From positions 150,685 to 214,684 of the forward strand of contig JAPYRG010000001.1 of NCBI GenBank assembly GCA_029936965.1: a DNA stretch of 64,000 bases, written 5' to 3'. The stretch comes from Fidelibacterota bacterium. Lineage in GTDB: Bacteria; Fidelibacterota; Marinisomatia; Marinisomatales; TCS55. The notes under the pieces are model-generated. The model did not search any database, was not told the origin of the DNA, and saw nothing but the letters and a program-made list of their open reading frames with translations. Of the stretch, positions 47,121 through 57,649 are shown one piece after another; within the stretch, counting starts at the first letter, position 1; every line of letters begins with the position of its first letter. A program made the translations under genes and the position numbers.

Positions 47121-47903
47121 ATGGTAAAACAAACAACACTCATATTATCGTTTATAACTGCTCTATTAGTGGTAGTTGTTTTTGCTAATCAATCTGGAGC
47201 AAAAAAGTTTGGAAAAATTTCATTACCACTTGGAAAAGTTGAGGTTCAATCTGGTGGAGCAGGTGATTGGGTAAAAGCAAAACCAAACTTTCCAGTAAGT
47301 GAGGGAGATATTATCCGAACCTTAGCTAAATCACGAGCGGAAATCACATTAATTGGCGGGGGAAAAATGCGTATTGGAGAAAATTCAGAGTTGGTTCTGA
47401 ATAAAGCCAGCGTAAAACCAATGGAGAAGAATTTCAATGCCAGTTTAAATAAAGGAAATATATGGGTTTCTGCAAAAGCAGCCTTTGGTGAAAAGAAGAA
47501 TGTGTCTGTTCGTACGCCTACAGCTGTTGCAGCTATTCGTGGAACAAAATACAGGGCAAAAGCTGGAGGCGATGAAAGTGAGGTCTTGGTATATAATGGA
47601 AGGGTGGATGTAAACGCTGCAAAAAATGTAATTGAAGAACGCCAAGAAAGAAGAAAATCATTTGCGCCTGGAGGCCCAACAGGTCAACCAAAATTTACAC
47701 TTGGACCGGTTACAGAAATAAAAGCACCTACCCAAGTATCTGGCCCCTATGAAGTAACTCTTGAAGAATGGATTACCCTAGCAGAAGGGATGCAGATTAA
47801 CGTTCGGAAAGATGGGAAATATCATATGTTTGAATTTGATCAAGGAAAAGATGAGGATCTTGATTTTGTCAAATGGAATAAAGAACAAGATTCCAAAGAA
47901 TAA
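47121..47903 (+). CDS. Exported FecR-domain protein
   Basis: 260 residues with an N-terminal signal/anchor helix (about 5-24). A FecR domain at about 40-150 reads GKVEVQSGGAGDWVKAKPNFPVSEGDIIRTLAKSRAEITL, then GSKLRI-like GGKMRIGENSELVL and VRTPTAVAAIRGTKYRAKAG. A C-terminal Lys/Glu-rich region ends in DFVKWNKEQDSKE. Stand-alone FecR-domain proteins of this kind are envelope proteins, not sigma-factor regulators of the classical FecIR type; no sigma gene is nearby. It precedes the CHASE2-cyclase gene by 9 bases. Confidence 0.85.
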   Translation: MVKQTTLILSFITALLVVVVFANQSGAKKFGKISLPLGKVEVQSGGAGDWVKAKPNFPVSEGDIIRTLAKSRAEITLIGGGKMRIGENSELVLNKASVKPMEKNFNASLNKGNIWVSAKAAFGEKKNVSVRTPTAVAAIRGTKYRAKAGGDESEVLVYNGRVDVNAAKNVIEERQERRKSFAPGGPTGQPKFTLGPVTEIKAPTQVSGPYEVTLEEWITLAEGMQINVRKDGKYHMFEFDQGKDEDLDFVKWNKEQDSKE

Positions 47904-47912
47904 ACATTCTAA

Positions 47913-50204
47913 ATGAATGATTTGTTAAAACGCCTTGGGGTTGGCGTGCTCATTGGATTGGCAGTGACCATGATAGTTGGAGCTGTTGTTGATAATTTTC
48001 CCGCAATTAGTAAATTTTTGGATAAATATGAATATCTTTCATATGATAGTCGTATGAAATTCAAAGTAAGCACTGTGGAAGAAGCTTCCATAGATAGCGT
48101 TGTTATCATTGATATTGAACAAAACTCTATCGAAGGATTAGGAAATTATTTCGATTGGCCACACGCCTATCATGGTCAATTAATTGATGTGGTCTCTTCT
48201 GGAAATCCGAAGGCGTTACTATTTGATATCATTTTTGATCCTGAGAATACATATAATTATGAACTAGTCAATGCTCTAACCGATGAGAATGCTCCTCAAG
48301 AAGAAAATTTATCACAAGCGACACAACAATTTCTAGTCAGTAATGACCCATTAAGATTTGTTCAGTCTACTTATGAAAGCAATAAAGTATATCATGCACT
48401 AGTATTTGAACAAGAAGATACATTGAATTTTCAATATAAGATGGATAGCGAACCAGAAGGATATTCCCGACCAGATCATATGCTTTCTATCCCATTAGAT
48501 CAGGCCAAGAGACTGCCCCAGGCTGATAGATTAACCAATACCCACATAGACCTAATTAGTGTCGCAAAACGTTCGGGAAGTGCAAATTTTCCACAGGATC
48601 AGGATGGTATTATACGGAGGGCGCCAACAGCAATACATTTTGATGGACCAAATCATGTATATCCTACCTTAGTTATGGCAGCAGCAATGGATATTTTGGG
48701 TGTTCCGGGAGATGGATTTGATTATGATTTTGATAATTTGGTGCTTCGTCTTAGCGATACTACGGGAGCGGTAGTTCGAGAAATCCCCATTGATGAAGAA
48801 GGGCGTATGTTCGTTAATTATTATGGACGATTTAAAACTTTTTATTATTTACCATATATGTATTGTATGGATCCCGAATTGCTTGATCCGACATATTGGG
48901 AAGGAAAGGTTGCGATAGTTGGAGCATCTTTACCTGGATTAATGGATTTACGTAATACACCGGTTCAGGAAACATTTGCAGGTGTGGAGATTCATGCAAA
49001 TGTTATGAATAGTATTTTACAGAATCAGTTTGTCAAAAAGACAAGTCCAACTAAAAATTTTAATACTATTTTAATTCTTACAATTTTGACTGGACTTATC
49101 ATTAGTTTTCCTAAAAAAACTTTATATACTGTTCCAGTACCAATTGTAGGCATGATTGCATGGTGGGCATTTACCCTTTTTCAATTCTTTAATCACCTGA
49201 TCATGTGGGAAACAGTTCGTCCTATGTTATCCATTTTTGGAACATATGGAGGAGTTTTCTTATATAACTTTTTTGGCGCGGAGAAAGATAAACGGTTTTT
49301 GAAAAATACTTTCAGCACGTATATATCACCTACATTAATTGATCAAATGTTTGATGCAAAGGAAGAGCCACAGCTAGGTGGAGAAGAAGGATACCATACA
49401 GCATTTTTTACAGATATTCAAAGTTTCTCTGCTTTTTCGGAGAAGCTTTCTGCTACAGATCTTGTTGAATTATTGAATGATTACCTGACTGAAATGACTG
49501 ATATCTTGTTGGAAAATAAAGGGACATTAGATAAATATATAGGGGATGCAATCGTAGCTTTTTATGGAGCACCTGCCCCGGTTAATGATCATGAATATTA
49601 TGCATGTAAAACCGCAGTGTTAATGCAAAAAAGACTTAATGAAATGAGAGATAAATGGCACGGTGAAGGCGAACGCTGGCCTGAAATTGTTCATAATATG
49701 CAAAATCGAATTGGAATTAATACAGGTCAAATGGTTACAGGGAATATGGGGTCAACTATGAGAATGAATTATACGATGATGGGGGACACCGTGAATCTAG
49801 CTGCAAGACTTGAATCATCTGCAAAGCAATATGGAATTTATATTCAAGTTGCAAATGAGAGTTACATTGCCTGCAAAGATAAATTTGTATGGAGAGATTT
49901 AGACTTCGTAAGGGTAATGGGAAAAACAGAGCCTGCCCAAGTTTATGAATTAGTAGCAATTGCAGGGGAGGAAACCGATAAAGAAATAACATTTCTTAAA
50001 GCATATCACGAAGCATTAGCACTTTATCGCAATCAAGAATGGGATAAAGCTAAGGAAGCGTTTAAAGCCGCTGATGAATTAGAAGATATGTTTGCTGGAC
50101 GAAAAACGAACCCAAGCAGAGTATATATTCCTCGATGTGACCATTGGAAAGAAAGTCCTCCCGGGGATGATTGGGATGGAGTCTGGACTCTTACCTCAAA
50201 ATAA
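47913..50204 (+). CDS. CHASE2-domain class III adenylate/guanylate cyclase
   Basis: 763 residues. A membrane helix (about 7-27) is followed by a periplasmic CHASE2 sensor (about 35-375, with SIDSVVIIDIEQNSIEGLG and WEGKVAIVGASLPGLMDLRNTPV). Three membrane helices lie at about 382-460, then the cyclase domain (about 490-670). Catalytic residues are complete: metal Asp D501 (FFTDIQSFS) and D545 (DKYIGD), purine-selecting K541 and T621, and transition-state N628 and R632 (DTVNLAARLE). K plus T fits ATP better than GTP, so cAMP is the likely product. A short TPR-like C-terminal tail is visible. It is co-transcribed with the FecR gene. Confidence 0.92.
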   Translation: MNDLLKRLGVGVLIGLAVTMIVGAVVDNFPAISKFLDKYEYLSYDSRMKFKVSTVEEASIDSVVIIDIEQNSIEGLGNYFDWPHAYHGQLIDVVSSGNPKALLFDIIFDPENTYNYELVNALTDENAPQEENLSQATQQFLVSNDPLRFVQSTYESNKVYHALVFEQEDTLNFQYKMDSEPEGYSRPDHMLSIPLDQAKRLPQADRLTNTHIDLISVAKRSGSANFPQDQDGIIRRAPTAIHFDGPNHVYPTLVMAAAMDILGVPGDGFDYDFDNLVLRLSDTTGAVVREIPIDEEGRMFVNYYGRFKTFYYLPYMYCMDPELLDPTYWEGKVAIVGASLPGLMDLRNTPVQETFAGVEIHANVMNSILQNQFVKKTSPTKNFNTILILTILTGLIISFPKKTLYTVPVPIVGMIAWWAFTLFQFFNHLIMWETVRPMLSIFGTYGGVFLYNFFGAEKDKRFLKNTFSTYISPTLIDQMFDAKEEPQLGGEEGYHTAFFTDIQSFSAFSEKLSATDLVELLNDYLTEMTDILLENKGTLDKYIGDAIVAFYGAPAPVNDHEYYACKTAVLMQKRLNEMRDKWHGEGERWPEIVHNMQNRIGINTGQMVTGNMGSTMRMNYTMMGDTVNLAARLESSAKQYGIYIQVANESYIACKDKFVWRDLDFVRVMGKTEPAQVYELVAIAGEETDKEITFLKAYHEALALYRNQEWDKAKEAFKAADELEDMFAGRKTNPSRVYIPRCDHWKESPPGDDWDGVWTLTSK

Positions 50205-50221
50205 TAATTTTAATTTAAAGT

Positions 50222-51136
50222 ATGCCTAGCGGTACACACGAATATATTCAAGATACCCGGAACGATAATATCCTCATATATATAAATGGAGAGATTATTC
50301 CACGTCCTAAAGCAAAAATATCTGTCTTTGATAGCGGATTTTTATTAGGTGATGGAGTATGGGAAGGGATACGTCTTCATAATGGACAGCTAGTTTTTCT
50401 TAAGGAGCATATGGATAGATTATATGCTGGAGCTAGTGAAATAGGAATGGATATTGGAATGTCTTCTGAAGATTTATCAAATAAGATTATGCAGACGATA
50501 GAAGCAAATAAAATGTATTCGAATATTCATTTACGTTTGATTGTATCAAGAGGAATGAAAAGGACCCCATATCAGCACCCTAGAGCAAATATAGGAGGAC
50601 CAACAATAGTAATAATTCCTGAATATAAAATTGTTACGGAAGAGTCAAAGGATAGAGGATTAAAATTAGTTTCAGTAAACACAATACGATCTTCTGATCT
50701 CACGCAAGACCCTAAAGTAAATTCACTTAGTAAGTTTAACTGTATACAGGCATGTATTGAAGCAGATCGTTTAGGCGCAGATGAAGGACTAATGCTTGAT
50801 ATGAACGGATACATTTCCACGTGTAACTCTACTAATTTTTTTATCGTAAGAAAATCAGAAGTGTGGACTTCTTCTGGTGAGTATTGTTTAAATGGAGTAA
50901 CTAGAGGAGCAATTATAAATCTTTGTAAATCAAATAATATAACGGTGCATGAAAAGAATTTTCTTATTGATGATGTTCATACTGCCGATGAAGCATTTGT
51001 TACAGGAACTTTTGCAGGTGTCTTGCCTGTTACAAAAATCAATCAACATATACTCTCCAAAGGAACAAAAGGCGCTATAACAGATAGACTTCATGGTCTA
51101 TATAAAATGGAAATAAATAATCTATATCCAAAATAA
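50222..51136 (+). CDS. Class IV PLP aminotransferase (branched-chain / D-amino-acid type)
   Basis: 304 residues of fold type IV. It has an N-terminal IYINGEIIPRPKAKISVFDSGFLLGDGVWEGIRLHNG and the PLP lysine K171 in NSLSKFNCIQACIEADRLGADEGLMLD. C-terminal matches are GYISTCNSTNFFIV, GVTRGAII, and the AFVTGTFAGVLPVTKI block. IlvE, D-amino-acid transaminase and aminodeoxychorismate lyase share this scaffold; the length and text favour a branched-chain-type aminotransferase, but substrate is uncertain. The next gene begins 9 bases downstream and encodes a sulfotransferase-like protein. Confidence 0.85.
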   Translation: MPSGTHEYIQDTRNDNILIYINGEIIPRPKAKISVFDSGFLLGDGVWEGIRLHNGQLVFLKEHMDRLYAGASEIGMDIGMSSEDLSNKIMQTIEANKMYSNIHLRLIVSRGMKRTPYQHPRANIGGPTIVIIPEYKIVTEESKDRGLKLVSVNTIRSSDLTQDPKVNSLSKFNCIQACIEADRLGADEGLMLDMNGYISTCNSTNFFIVRKSEVWTSSGEYCLNGVTRGAIINLCKSNNITVHEKNFLIDDVHTADEAFVTGTFAGVLPVTKINQHILSKGTKGAITDRLHGLYKMEINNLYPK

Positions 51137-51145
51137 TAATTGACC

Positions 51146-51868
51146 ATGAAACCTCTTCGGATAGCAATGTGGTCTGGCCCCAGAAATATATCCACTACGA
51201 TGATGCGGTCATTTAGTTCACGTTCCGATACATATGTAACAGATGAACCATTATATGCGCATTATTTAAAGAGAACCGGGGTCAATCATCCTGGATATGA
51301 AGAAATACTGCAATCGTATAACACAGATTATCTCCACATAATAAATAATTTAATAAATGATATACCTTCTAATAAATCTGTTTGGTACCAAAAGCATATG
51401 GCACACCATCTAGATCCGTCAGATAATTTGGAATGGACAAATAGTTTTATGAATTGCTTATTGATTCGGGACCCTAATCGTGTAATAGCAAGTTTTTTAA
51501 ATAAAAATGATTTAATGGATGTTGATGAATTAGGCTATTCTCAACAGTTAAAGTTATTTCAATATCATGATAATCAAATCCCCATTGTAGATGCAAAAGA
51601 TATTCTCCTTAATCCCGGAGGTCTCTTAATGAGGCTTTGTTCTTTATTTGACATTACTTTTGAAGAGAAAATGCTTTCATGGGATAAAGGCCCAAATCCG
51701 CAAGATGGAATGTGGGGAAAATACTGGTATGATAAATTATGGGAATCGACAACTTTTTCTTTATACGAAGAAAGAGAATTAATGATCGATGATAAATACA
51801 AGGCTATTTTAGAAAAGTGCATTTGTATATATGAAGAATTACACCAATATCGGATCAAACCCCTTTAA
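51146..51868 (+). CDS. Sulfotransferase-like P-loop protein
   Basis: 240 residues from the ATG at 51146 (a TTG at 51140 would add two). The N terminus carries a sulfotransferase-type phosphate-binding loop, WSGPRNISTTMMRSF (about 9-23), in the place where PAPS-dependent enzymes bind the 5' phosphate. The second phosphate-binding region LLIRDPNRVIASFL (about 110-123) has the Arg and Ser expected for the 3' phosphate. HMAHHLDPS (about 83-91) follows the acceptor-site position. The overall pattern fits the sulfotransferase superfamily; activity and acceptor are unknown. It is translated right after the class IV aminotransferase. Confidence 0.75.
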   Translation: MKPLRIAMWSGPRNISTTMMRSFSSRSDTYVTDEPLYAHYLKRTGVNHPGYEEILQSYNTDYLHIINNLINDIPSNKSVWYQKHMAHHLDPSDNLEWTNSFMNCLLIRDPNRVIASFLNKNDLMDVDELGYSQQLKLFQYHDNQIPIVDAKDILLNPGGLLMRLCSLFDITFEEKMLSWDKGPNPQDGMWGKYWYDKLWESTTFSLYEERELMIDDKYKAILEKCICIYEELHQYRIKPL

Positions 51869-51932
51869 AATAAATTATATAGTGTTTTATCTTTGGTAGT
51901 TTTATATGAATTTCTAGTATGAAATTCAATCG

Positions 51933-51969
51933 ATTGGCCACCCTGTTCCGAAAGGGTGGCCAATTTTTA
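51933..51969 (+). terminator. Rho-independent terminator
   Basis: A perfect 12-bp stem (ATTGGCCACCCT paired with AGGGTGGCCAAT) with an 8-base loop runs straight into five T residues. It lies about 65 bases after the sulfotransferase-like gene and 40 bases before carA, ending the aminotransferase pair's transcript. carA therefore needs its own promoter in 51970-52010. Confidence 0.92.
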
Positions 51970-52010
51970 TATAACAGTGTACTAATTAGAATTTCATTTT
52001 TCATTATTTT

Positions 52011-53126
52011 ATGGGGGAGATCTTGAGCACTAATAAACCTGCGGTTTTATTACTGGAAGATGGTCGTGTATTTACTGGACAATCCTTTGGTTATGTTGGT
52101 CAAACAATTGGAGAAGTATGTTTTAATACAGGGATGTCCGGTTATCAAGAAATATTAACAGATCCTTCGTATTGCAAACAGATAGTAACCATGACTTTAC
52201 CGCATATCGGTAACTATGGGGTAAATCCGGAGGATATTGAATCGGAATATATTCAAGTTGCTGGTTTTGCTATTAAGGAGGAAACTACTATTCCATCTAA
52301 TTGGCGGTCGGTTCAATCTATTGGTGATTATTTGAACGAACAGAAAATTGTAGGTATTAAATCAATTGATACGCGAGCATTGACACGACATATTCGAAAT
52401 CAAGGAGCTATGAATGGTATTATATCTTCAACAATAGTTAATGTTGAAAGATTAAAAAGTAAACTATCGAAAGCTCCATCGATGAATGGTCTTGATTTAG
52501 CAAAAGTAGTGACAACAAAGAAAAAGTTTTGCTGGCCAAAGAATAACAAAAAAATGTATTATAAAGTTGCTGCCATTGATTATGGCATAAAGCACAATAT
52601 TTTACGTTTGTTAGAAAAAAATTCTTGTGATGTGACAGTTTTTCCAGCACAAACAAAAGCTAAAGAAATTATTAACTTCAATCCTGATGGTATTTTTCTA
52701 AGTAATGGGCCAGGAGATCCTTCTGCTGTTACTTATGGTATTTCAATGGCAAAAGATCTTTTAGGTAAGAAACCAATTTTTGGTATTTGTTTAGGCCATC
52801 AAATTTTAGCACTTGCCTTAGGAGCAAAGACATTCAAATTAAAATTTGGACATAGAGGGATTAATCATCCAGTAAAAAATTTACAAACAGGTATAGTAGA
52901 AATTACTAGTCAAAATCATGGTTTTGCTGTTGATTTAGAATCTCTGCCTTCTAATGTAATACCAACTCATATCAACTTGAATGATAATACTTTAGAAGGT
53001 CTGCGATGCAAAGATATCCACGCTTTTTCTGTACAATATCATCCAGAATCAAGCCCTGGACCTCATGATAGTAGATATTTATTTCATGATTTTATAAATA
53101 TGATGAAAAATGCCAAAAAGAACTGA
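52011..53126 (+). CDS. carA: Carbamoyl-phosphate synthase small subunit (glutaminase)
   Basis: CarA hydrolyses glutamine and passes ammonia to CarB. The 371 residues show the N-terminal CPSase_sm domain ([42 protein letters not shown]) and the class I glutaminase domain. The nucleophile Cys is in GICLGHQ and the His/Glu of the triad in [21 protein letters not shown] at 52013-52019 lies inside the first codons, so a TTG at 52023 is a possible alternative start, but its spacing is short. It overlaps carB by 17 bases. Confidence 0.97.
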   Translation: MGEILSTNKPAVLLLEDGRVFTGQSFGYVGQTIGEVCFNTGMSGYQEILTDPSYCKQIVTMTLPHIGNYGVNPEDIESEYIQVAGFAIKEETTIPSNWRSVQSIGDYLNEQKIVGIKSIDTRALTRHIRNQGAMNGIISSTIVNVERLKSKLSKAPSMNGLDLAKVVTTKKKFCWPKNNKKMYYKVAAIDYGIKHNILRLLEKNSCDVTVFPAQTKAKEIINFNPDGIFLSNGPGDPSAVTYGISMAKDLLGKKPIFGICLGHQILALALGAKTFKLKFGHRGINHPVKNLQTGIVEITSQNHGFAVDLESLPSNVIPTHINLNDNTLEGLRCKDIHAFSVQYHPESSPGPHDSRYLFHDFINMMKNAKKN

Positions 53127-56100
53127 CATAAAATCTGTATTAATTATTGGAGCAGGACCAATCGTAATTGGTCAAGCTTGTGAGTTTGATTATTCTGGCA
53201 CACAGGCTACAAGAGCTTTAAAGGAAGAAGGTTACCGAGTTATTTTAGTTAATTCTAATCCCGCTACAATTATGACAGATCCTGATTTAGCTGATGCAAC
53301 GTATATTGAGCCTATTACGGTTGATTATGTAACGGAGATTATCAAAAAAGAAAAGCCGGATGCAATACTACCGACTGTTGGTGGACAAACAGGATTGAAC
53401 CTATCTATGGAATTATTTAAAGAGGGAGTGCTGGAGAAGTTTAATGTTCAATTAATTGGCGCCCAAGAAGATGCTATTGATAAAGCGGAAGATAGAGAAC
53501 GGTTCAAAAAAGAAATGAATAATGTCGGCATTGATACAGCGCAAGGAGGGTTTGTTCGCTCTTGGGAAGAAGCCCAAGGGTTAATGAATGATTTACATTT
53601 TCCAGTTATTATTCGACCATCTTTTACCTTAGGCGGAACAGGAGGATCTGTAGCATATAATTATGATGAATATCAGCCACTAGTAGAAAACGGATTAAAT
53701 GCAAGCCCGATGAATGAAGTATTGGTTGAAGAGTCTTTATTGGGATGGAAAGAATTTGAATTAGAAGTAATTCGAGATAAAGCTGATAATGCTATAATCA
53801 TATGTTCTATTGAAAATATTGATCCAATGGGAGTGCATACAGGTGATTCAGTAACTGTTGTCCCCGCAATGACATTATCTGATAAAGAATATCAGAAAAT
53901 GCGAAATGATGCAATATTATGTTTACGAACCATAGGGGTTGAGACAGGGGGATCAAATGTACAATTTGCCGTTAACCCTGATGATGGAAGAACTATAATA
54001 ATAGAGATGAATCCACGCGTTAGTCGATCATCTGCTCTTGCTAGCAAAGCTACGGGATTCCCTATCGCAAAAGTTGCAGCAAAGCTTGCTGTAGGATATA
54101 CGCTGGATGAATTGCCAAATGACATTACAGGGAAAACGTTAGCAGCTTTTGAACCCACTATAGATTATATTGTAACCAAAATACCTAGATTCGATTTTGA
54201 AAAATTTCCTACTGCATCAGGTCATTTGGGTATTCAAATGCAAAGTGTAGGAGAAGTCATGTCTATAGGAAGGACCTTTAAAGAGAGCCTACAAAAAGGA
54301 TTTCGTTCTTTAGAAGTTGGTCTTGATGGATTAGAACCAAAACCTATTGCTGAAGGAGATCCTGATGTTGAACGCGCCCGATCATTAGATATGACCACAC
54401 TTCGTTTTGCTACTGCATTTAGATTATTAAAGATACGAGAAGCATTTATTCAAGGACAATCCATTGAAGAAATACACGATATTACAGGCATTGACCCATG
54501 GTTTCTATTTCAGATACAAGAGTTAGCAAATCTAAATGAGTCATCTAGTCTAATAGAATTAAAAGCATGTGGGTTTTCAGATAAACAAATTGGAAGACTA
54601 AAAAATAAATCTTCTGACGTTATAAGAGATGAAAGAATAAAGAAAGGCGTTGTGCCTGTATATAAAGTTGTAGACACGTGTGCTGCGGAGTTTGAAGCAA
54701 AGACACCATATTGTTATTCAACTTATGATAATGAAAATGAAATTGATCCCATAAATGGAAAGAAAATAATGATATTAGGAGGAGGGCCAAATCGCATCGG
54801 ACAGGGGATAGAATTTGATTATTGTTGTGTACAGGCGGTGTTTGGATTGCAAGATTTAGACTATAAGACCATAATGGTCAATTGTAATCCTGAGACAGTA
54901 AGTACTGATTTTGACTTAGTAGACCGATTATATTTTGAACCTGTAACATTCGAAGATGTATTAAATATAGTTGAATTTGAAAAACCTGATGGGGTACTTG
55001 TTCAGTTTGGTGGGCAAACTCCTTTAAAAATAGCAAATTTATTGGAAGAAGCTGGAGTGCCAATTATTGGAACATCTCCTAAGAGTATTGATTTGGCTGA
55101 GGATCGTGAAAAATTTGGACAAATACTAAATAAATTAAAAGTACTATGTCCAAAATTTGGGACTGGTAGAACATTAGATGAGGTTGTTAATGTAGCAGAA
55201 AAAATTGGCTATCCTGTGCTAGCTAGACCAAGCTATGTTTTGGGTGGTCGTGCTATGGAAATTGTGTACTCTAAAGAACAGTTAATAGATTATATAGCAA
55301 GATCAGCAGATGTAACAGCAGGACACCCAATTTTAATTGATGAATTTTTGGAAGATGCGTTTGAGTTTGATGTAGACGCTTTATGCGATGGAGACGAAGT
55401 ACATATTGGAGGAGTAATGCAGCATATTGAGGAAGCAGGGATACATTCAGGAGACTCTGCATGCGTTCTTCCTCCCTATCGCATTAAAGCTGATGCGTTG
55501 GATGAAATTATACGAATTACGAATGAACTTGCAATGGAGTTGAATGTTTTGGGCTTAATTAATATACAATTTGCCTACAAGGGGGGAAAAATTTATGTAC
55601 TTGAGGTGAATCCTAGAGCCAGCAGAACCATACCTTTTGTAAGTAAAACTACTAATGTGCCGCTAGCAAGAATTGCAGCGCAAATAGCAACTGGGAAAAA
55701 ACTGAAGGATTTCAATTTACCTAGCTGGGATATGATAAATCATGTTTCTGTGAAAGAAGCAGTATTACCATTTAATAAATTTCCTGAAGAATCAATCTTT
55801 TTGAGTCCTGAAATGAAATCTACTGGTGAAGTCATGGGGATATCAAAAACATTTGGTGAATCATTTAAAAGAGCTATAATAAGTTCTGGGAATAAGATTT
55901 TTTATAAAGGAACAGTCTTTTTTTCTGTAAATGATCCAGATAAATTAAATGCAATTCCAATAGCCCGTGACTTGCAAGAATTTGGGTATAAAATTGTTGC
56001 TACCCATGGAACATCACTTGAGCTAAATAGAAATGGAATACCGGCTAAAACCGTGTTTAAAGTAGGAGAAGGGAGGCCAAACATTCTTGATCATATTATG

Positions 56101-56298
56101 AATAATGAAATTCAGATGGTTATCAACACTCCTTTAGGATCTAAGTCTCGTTATGATGAAGAAGCAATTGGACGCGCATGTATCCAGAAGGGAATCATGG
56201 CAATTACTACTTTATCTGGAGCAAATGCTGCAGTTCGCGCAATAAGATCTCGAAAAAGGAAGACTGTTAAGTCTTTGCAATCGTATCATTCTTTATAA
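53110..56298 (+). CDS. carB: Carbamoyl-phosphate synthase large subunit
   Basis: CarB makes carbamoyl phosphate for arginine and pyrimidines from bicarbonate, ammonia and two ATP. The 1062-residue length is canonical. Two homologous ATP-grasp halves are evident: [21 protein letters not shown] at the start and [22 protein letters not shown] at about 557. Each is followed by its ATP-grasp domain ([31 protein letters not shown]) and a [17 protein letters not shown] / [16 protein letters not shown] block. A C-terminal MGS-like regulatory domain (about 930-1062) is present, where UMP or ornithine act in related enzymes. Confidence 0.97.
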   Translation: MPKRTDIKSVLIIGAGPIVIGQACEFDYSGTQATRALKEEGYRVILVNSNPATIMTDPDLADATYIEPITVDYVTEIIKKEKPDAILPTVGGQTGLNLSMELFKEGVLEKFNVQLIGAQEDAIDKAEDRERFKKEMNNVGIDTAQGGFVRSWEEAQGLMNDLHFPVIIRPSFTLGGTGGSVAYNYDEYQPLVENGLNASPMNEVLVEESLLGWKEFELEVIRDKADNAIIICSIENIDPMGVHTGDSVTVVPAMTLSDKEYQKMRNDAILCLRTIGVETGGSNVQFAVNPDDGRTIIIEMNPRVSRSSALASKATGFPIAKVAAKLAVGYTLDELPNDITGKTLAAFEPTIDYIVTKIPRFDFEKFPTASGHLGIQMQSVGEVMSIGRTFKESLQKGFRSLEVGLDGLEPKPIAEGDPDVERARSLDMTTLRFATAFRLLKIREAFIQGQSIEEIHDITGIDPWFLFQIQELANLNESSSLIELKACGFSDKQIGRLKNKSSDVIRDERIKKGVVPVYKVVDTCAAEFEAKTPYCYSTYDNENEIDPINGKKIMILGGGPNRIGQGIEFDYCCVQAVFGLQDLDYKTIMVNCNPETVSTDFDLVDRLYFEPVTFEDVLNIVEFEKPDGVLVQFGGQTPLKIANLLEEAGVPIIGTSPKSIDLAEDREKFGQILNKLKVLCPKFGTGRTLDEVVNVAEKIGYPVLARPSYVLGGRAMEIVYSKEQLIDYIARSADVTAGHPILIDEFLEDAFEFDVDALCDGDEVHIGGVMQHIEEAGIHSGDSACVLPPYRIKADALDEIIRITNELAMELNVLGLINIQFAYKGGKIYVLEVNPRASRTIPFVSKTTNVPLARIAAQIATGKKLKDFNLPSWDMINHVSVKEAVLPFNKFPEESIFLSPEMKSTGEVMGISKTFGESFKRAIISSGNKIFYKGTVFFSVNDPDKLNAIPIARDLQEFGYKIVATHGTSLELNRNGIPAKTVFKVGEGRPNILDHIMNNEIQMVINTPLGSKSRYDEEAIGRACIQKGIMAITTLSGANAAVRAIRSRKRKTVKSLQSYHSL

Positions 56299-56351
56299 GC
56301 ATAATTTGGAAATATTGATTTCTAAAATTATTTTCTAATAAGGACAATAAT

Positions 56352-57647
56352 ATGAGTACTCCAATAACAAGGATAGCTTTTCATACAATGGGATGCAAAA
56401 CTAACTTTTCAGAAACCTCTACAATAAGTAGCGAGATGCTAAGCTATGGTTATCAAAAAGTCAGTTATAAAGACGAAGCGGATATTTATGTACTAAATAC
56501 ATGTTCTGTAACTGAAAATGCTGATAAGGAAGCACGGAAATTAATCCGTCAAGCACGCAGGCTTAATCCTTATGCTAAAATTGCAGTTATAGGTTGTTAT
56601 GCACAGTTACAACCTGATCAGATATCTAGAATTCCAGGTGTGGATTTAATCCTTGGGGCAACAGAAAAATTTAATTTATTATCTCATCTAAATTCGTTAA
56701 ATGAGAATAATGAATCAAAAATTATAAAATCTCCTATAAATAATATTAGCTCTTTTCAGCCGTCGTTTACAAATGGCGAGAGAACAAGATCATATTTAAA
56801 AATTCAAGATGGCTGTAATTATAATTGTTCTTTTTGCACTATTCCATTAGCAAGAGGTAGAAGTCGAAGTGATACGATAAAAAAGACTGTAGAAATTGCT
56901 CAGAATATTGCTGATTCAGGAGCTAGAGAAATAGTTCTTACTGGAATAAACATAGGAGACTTTGGTTCTGTAAAAGATGAAAATTTTTTACAGCTTATCA
57001 TGACTTTAGATAATTTAAAAGGAATTGAGCGGTTTCGCATTTCCTCTATTGAACCAAACCTTCTAAGTGATGAAATTATATCCTTTTGTGCAGATTCAAA
57101 TAAATTTGTTCCTCATTTTCATATACCTCTTCAATCTGGAGCTGATTCAATCTTACAAAACATGAAAAGAAGATATAATACGGATCTATACAAATCTAGA
57201 GTGGAATATATTAAACAATTAATCCCTGATTGTTGTATTGGGGTAGATGTGATTGTTGGATATCCTGGTGAGGAAGAAGAACATTTTGAACAAACAAAAT
57301 CATTTTTAGAAAGTATAGATATTTCCTATTTACATGTTTTTTCTTATTCACAGAGAAAGGATACTGTAGCGGCAACATTGAAGAATCAAGTAACGAAAGA
57401 AAAAAAAGAATATCGAAGTAAAACCTTGCATATCTTATCTAATAAAAAACGGACAGAGTTTTACAATCAATATATCAATACGATTCGCCCCGTATTAGTT
57501 GAACAATCAAATAATGGGAAAATCCAAGGATTTACTGATAATTACATTAAGGTAAATATTGATGAAGACCTATCCTGTCGGAATACTATTGTTTCTGTAT
57601 TATTAAATGAAAATAAAGGGGGTTATATGCAGGGGGAAATAATATAG
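56352..57647 (+). CDS. mtaB: tRNA t6A37 methylthiotransferase
   Basis: A radical-SAM enzyme that converts t6A37 to ms2t6A37 in tRNA. The 431 residues contain the UPF0004 domain with three Cys (MGCKTNFSE, NTCSVTENADKEARKLIRQARR, VIGCYAQL), the radical-SAM cluster CNYNCSFC (about 156-163) followed by IPLARGRSRS, and a C-terminal TRAM region. The NTCSVTENAD and ARGRSRS wording favours MtaB over MiaB or RimO. An AAGGA Shine-Dalgarno precedes the ATG. It converges with gcvP, leaving only 2 bases between the stops. Confidence 0.93.
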   Translation: MSTPITRIAFHTMGCKTNFSETSTISSEMLSYGYQKVSYKDEADIYVLNTCSVTENADKEARKLIRQARRLNPYAKIAVIGCYAQLQPDQISRIPGVDLILGATEKFNLLSHLNSLNENNESKIIKSPINNISSFQPSFTNGERTRSYLKIQDGCNYNCSFCTIPLARGRSRSDTIKKTVEIAQNIADSGAREIVLTGINIGDFGSVKDENFLQLIMTLDNLKGIERFRISSIEPNLLSDEIISFCADSNKFVPHFHIPLQSGADSILQNMKRRYNTDLYKSRVEYIKQLIPDCCIGVDVIVGYPGEEEEHFEQTKSFLESIDISYLHVFSYSQRKDTVAATLKNQVTKEKKEYRSKTLHILSNKKRTEFYNQYINTIRPVLVEQSNNGKIQGFTDNYIKVNIDEDLSCRNTIVSVLLNENKGGYMQGEII

Positions 57648-57649
57648 AT

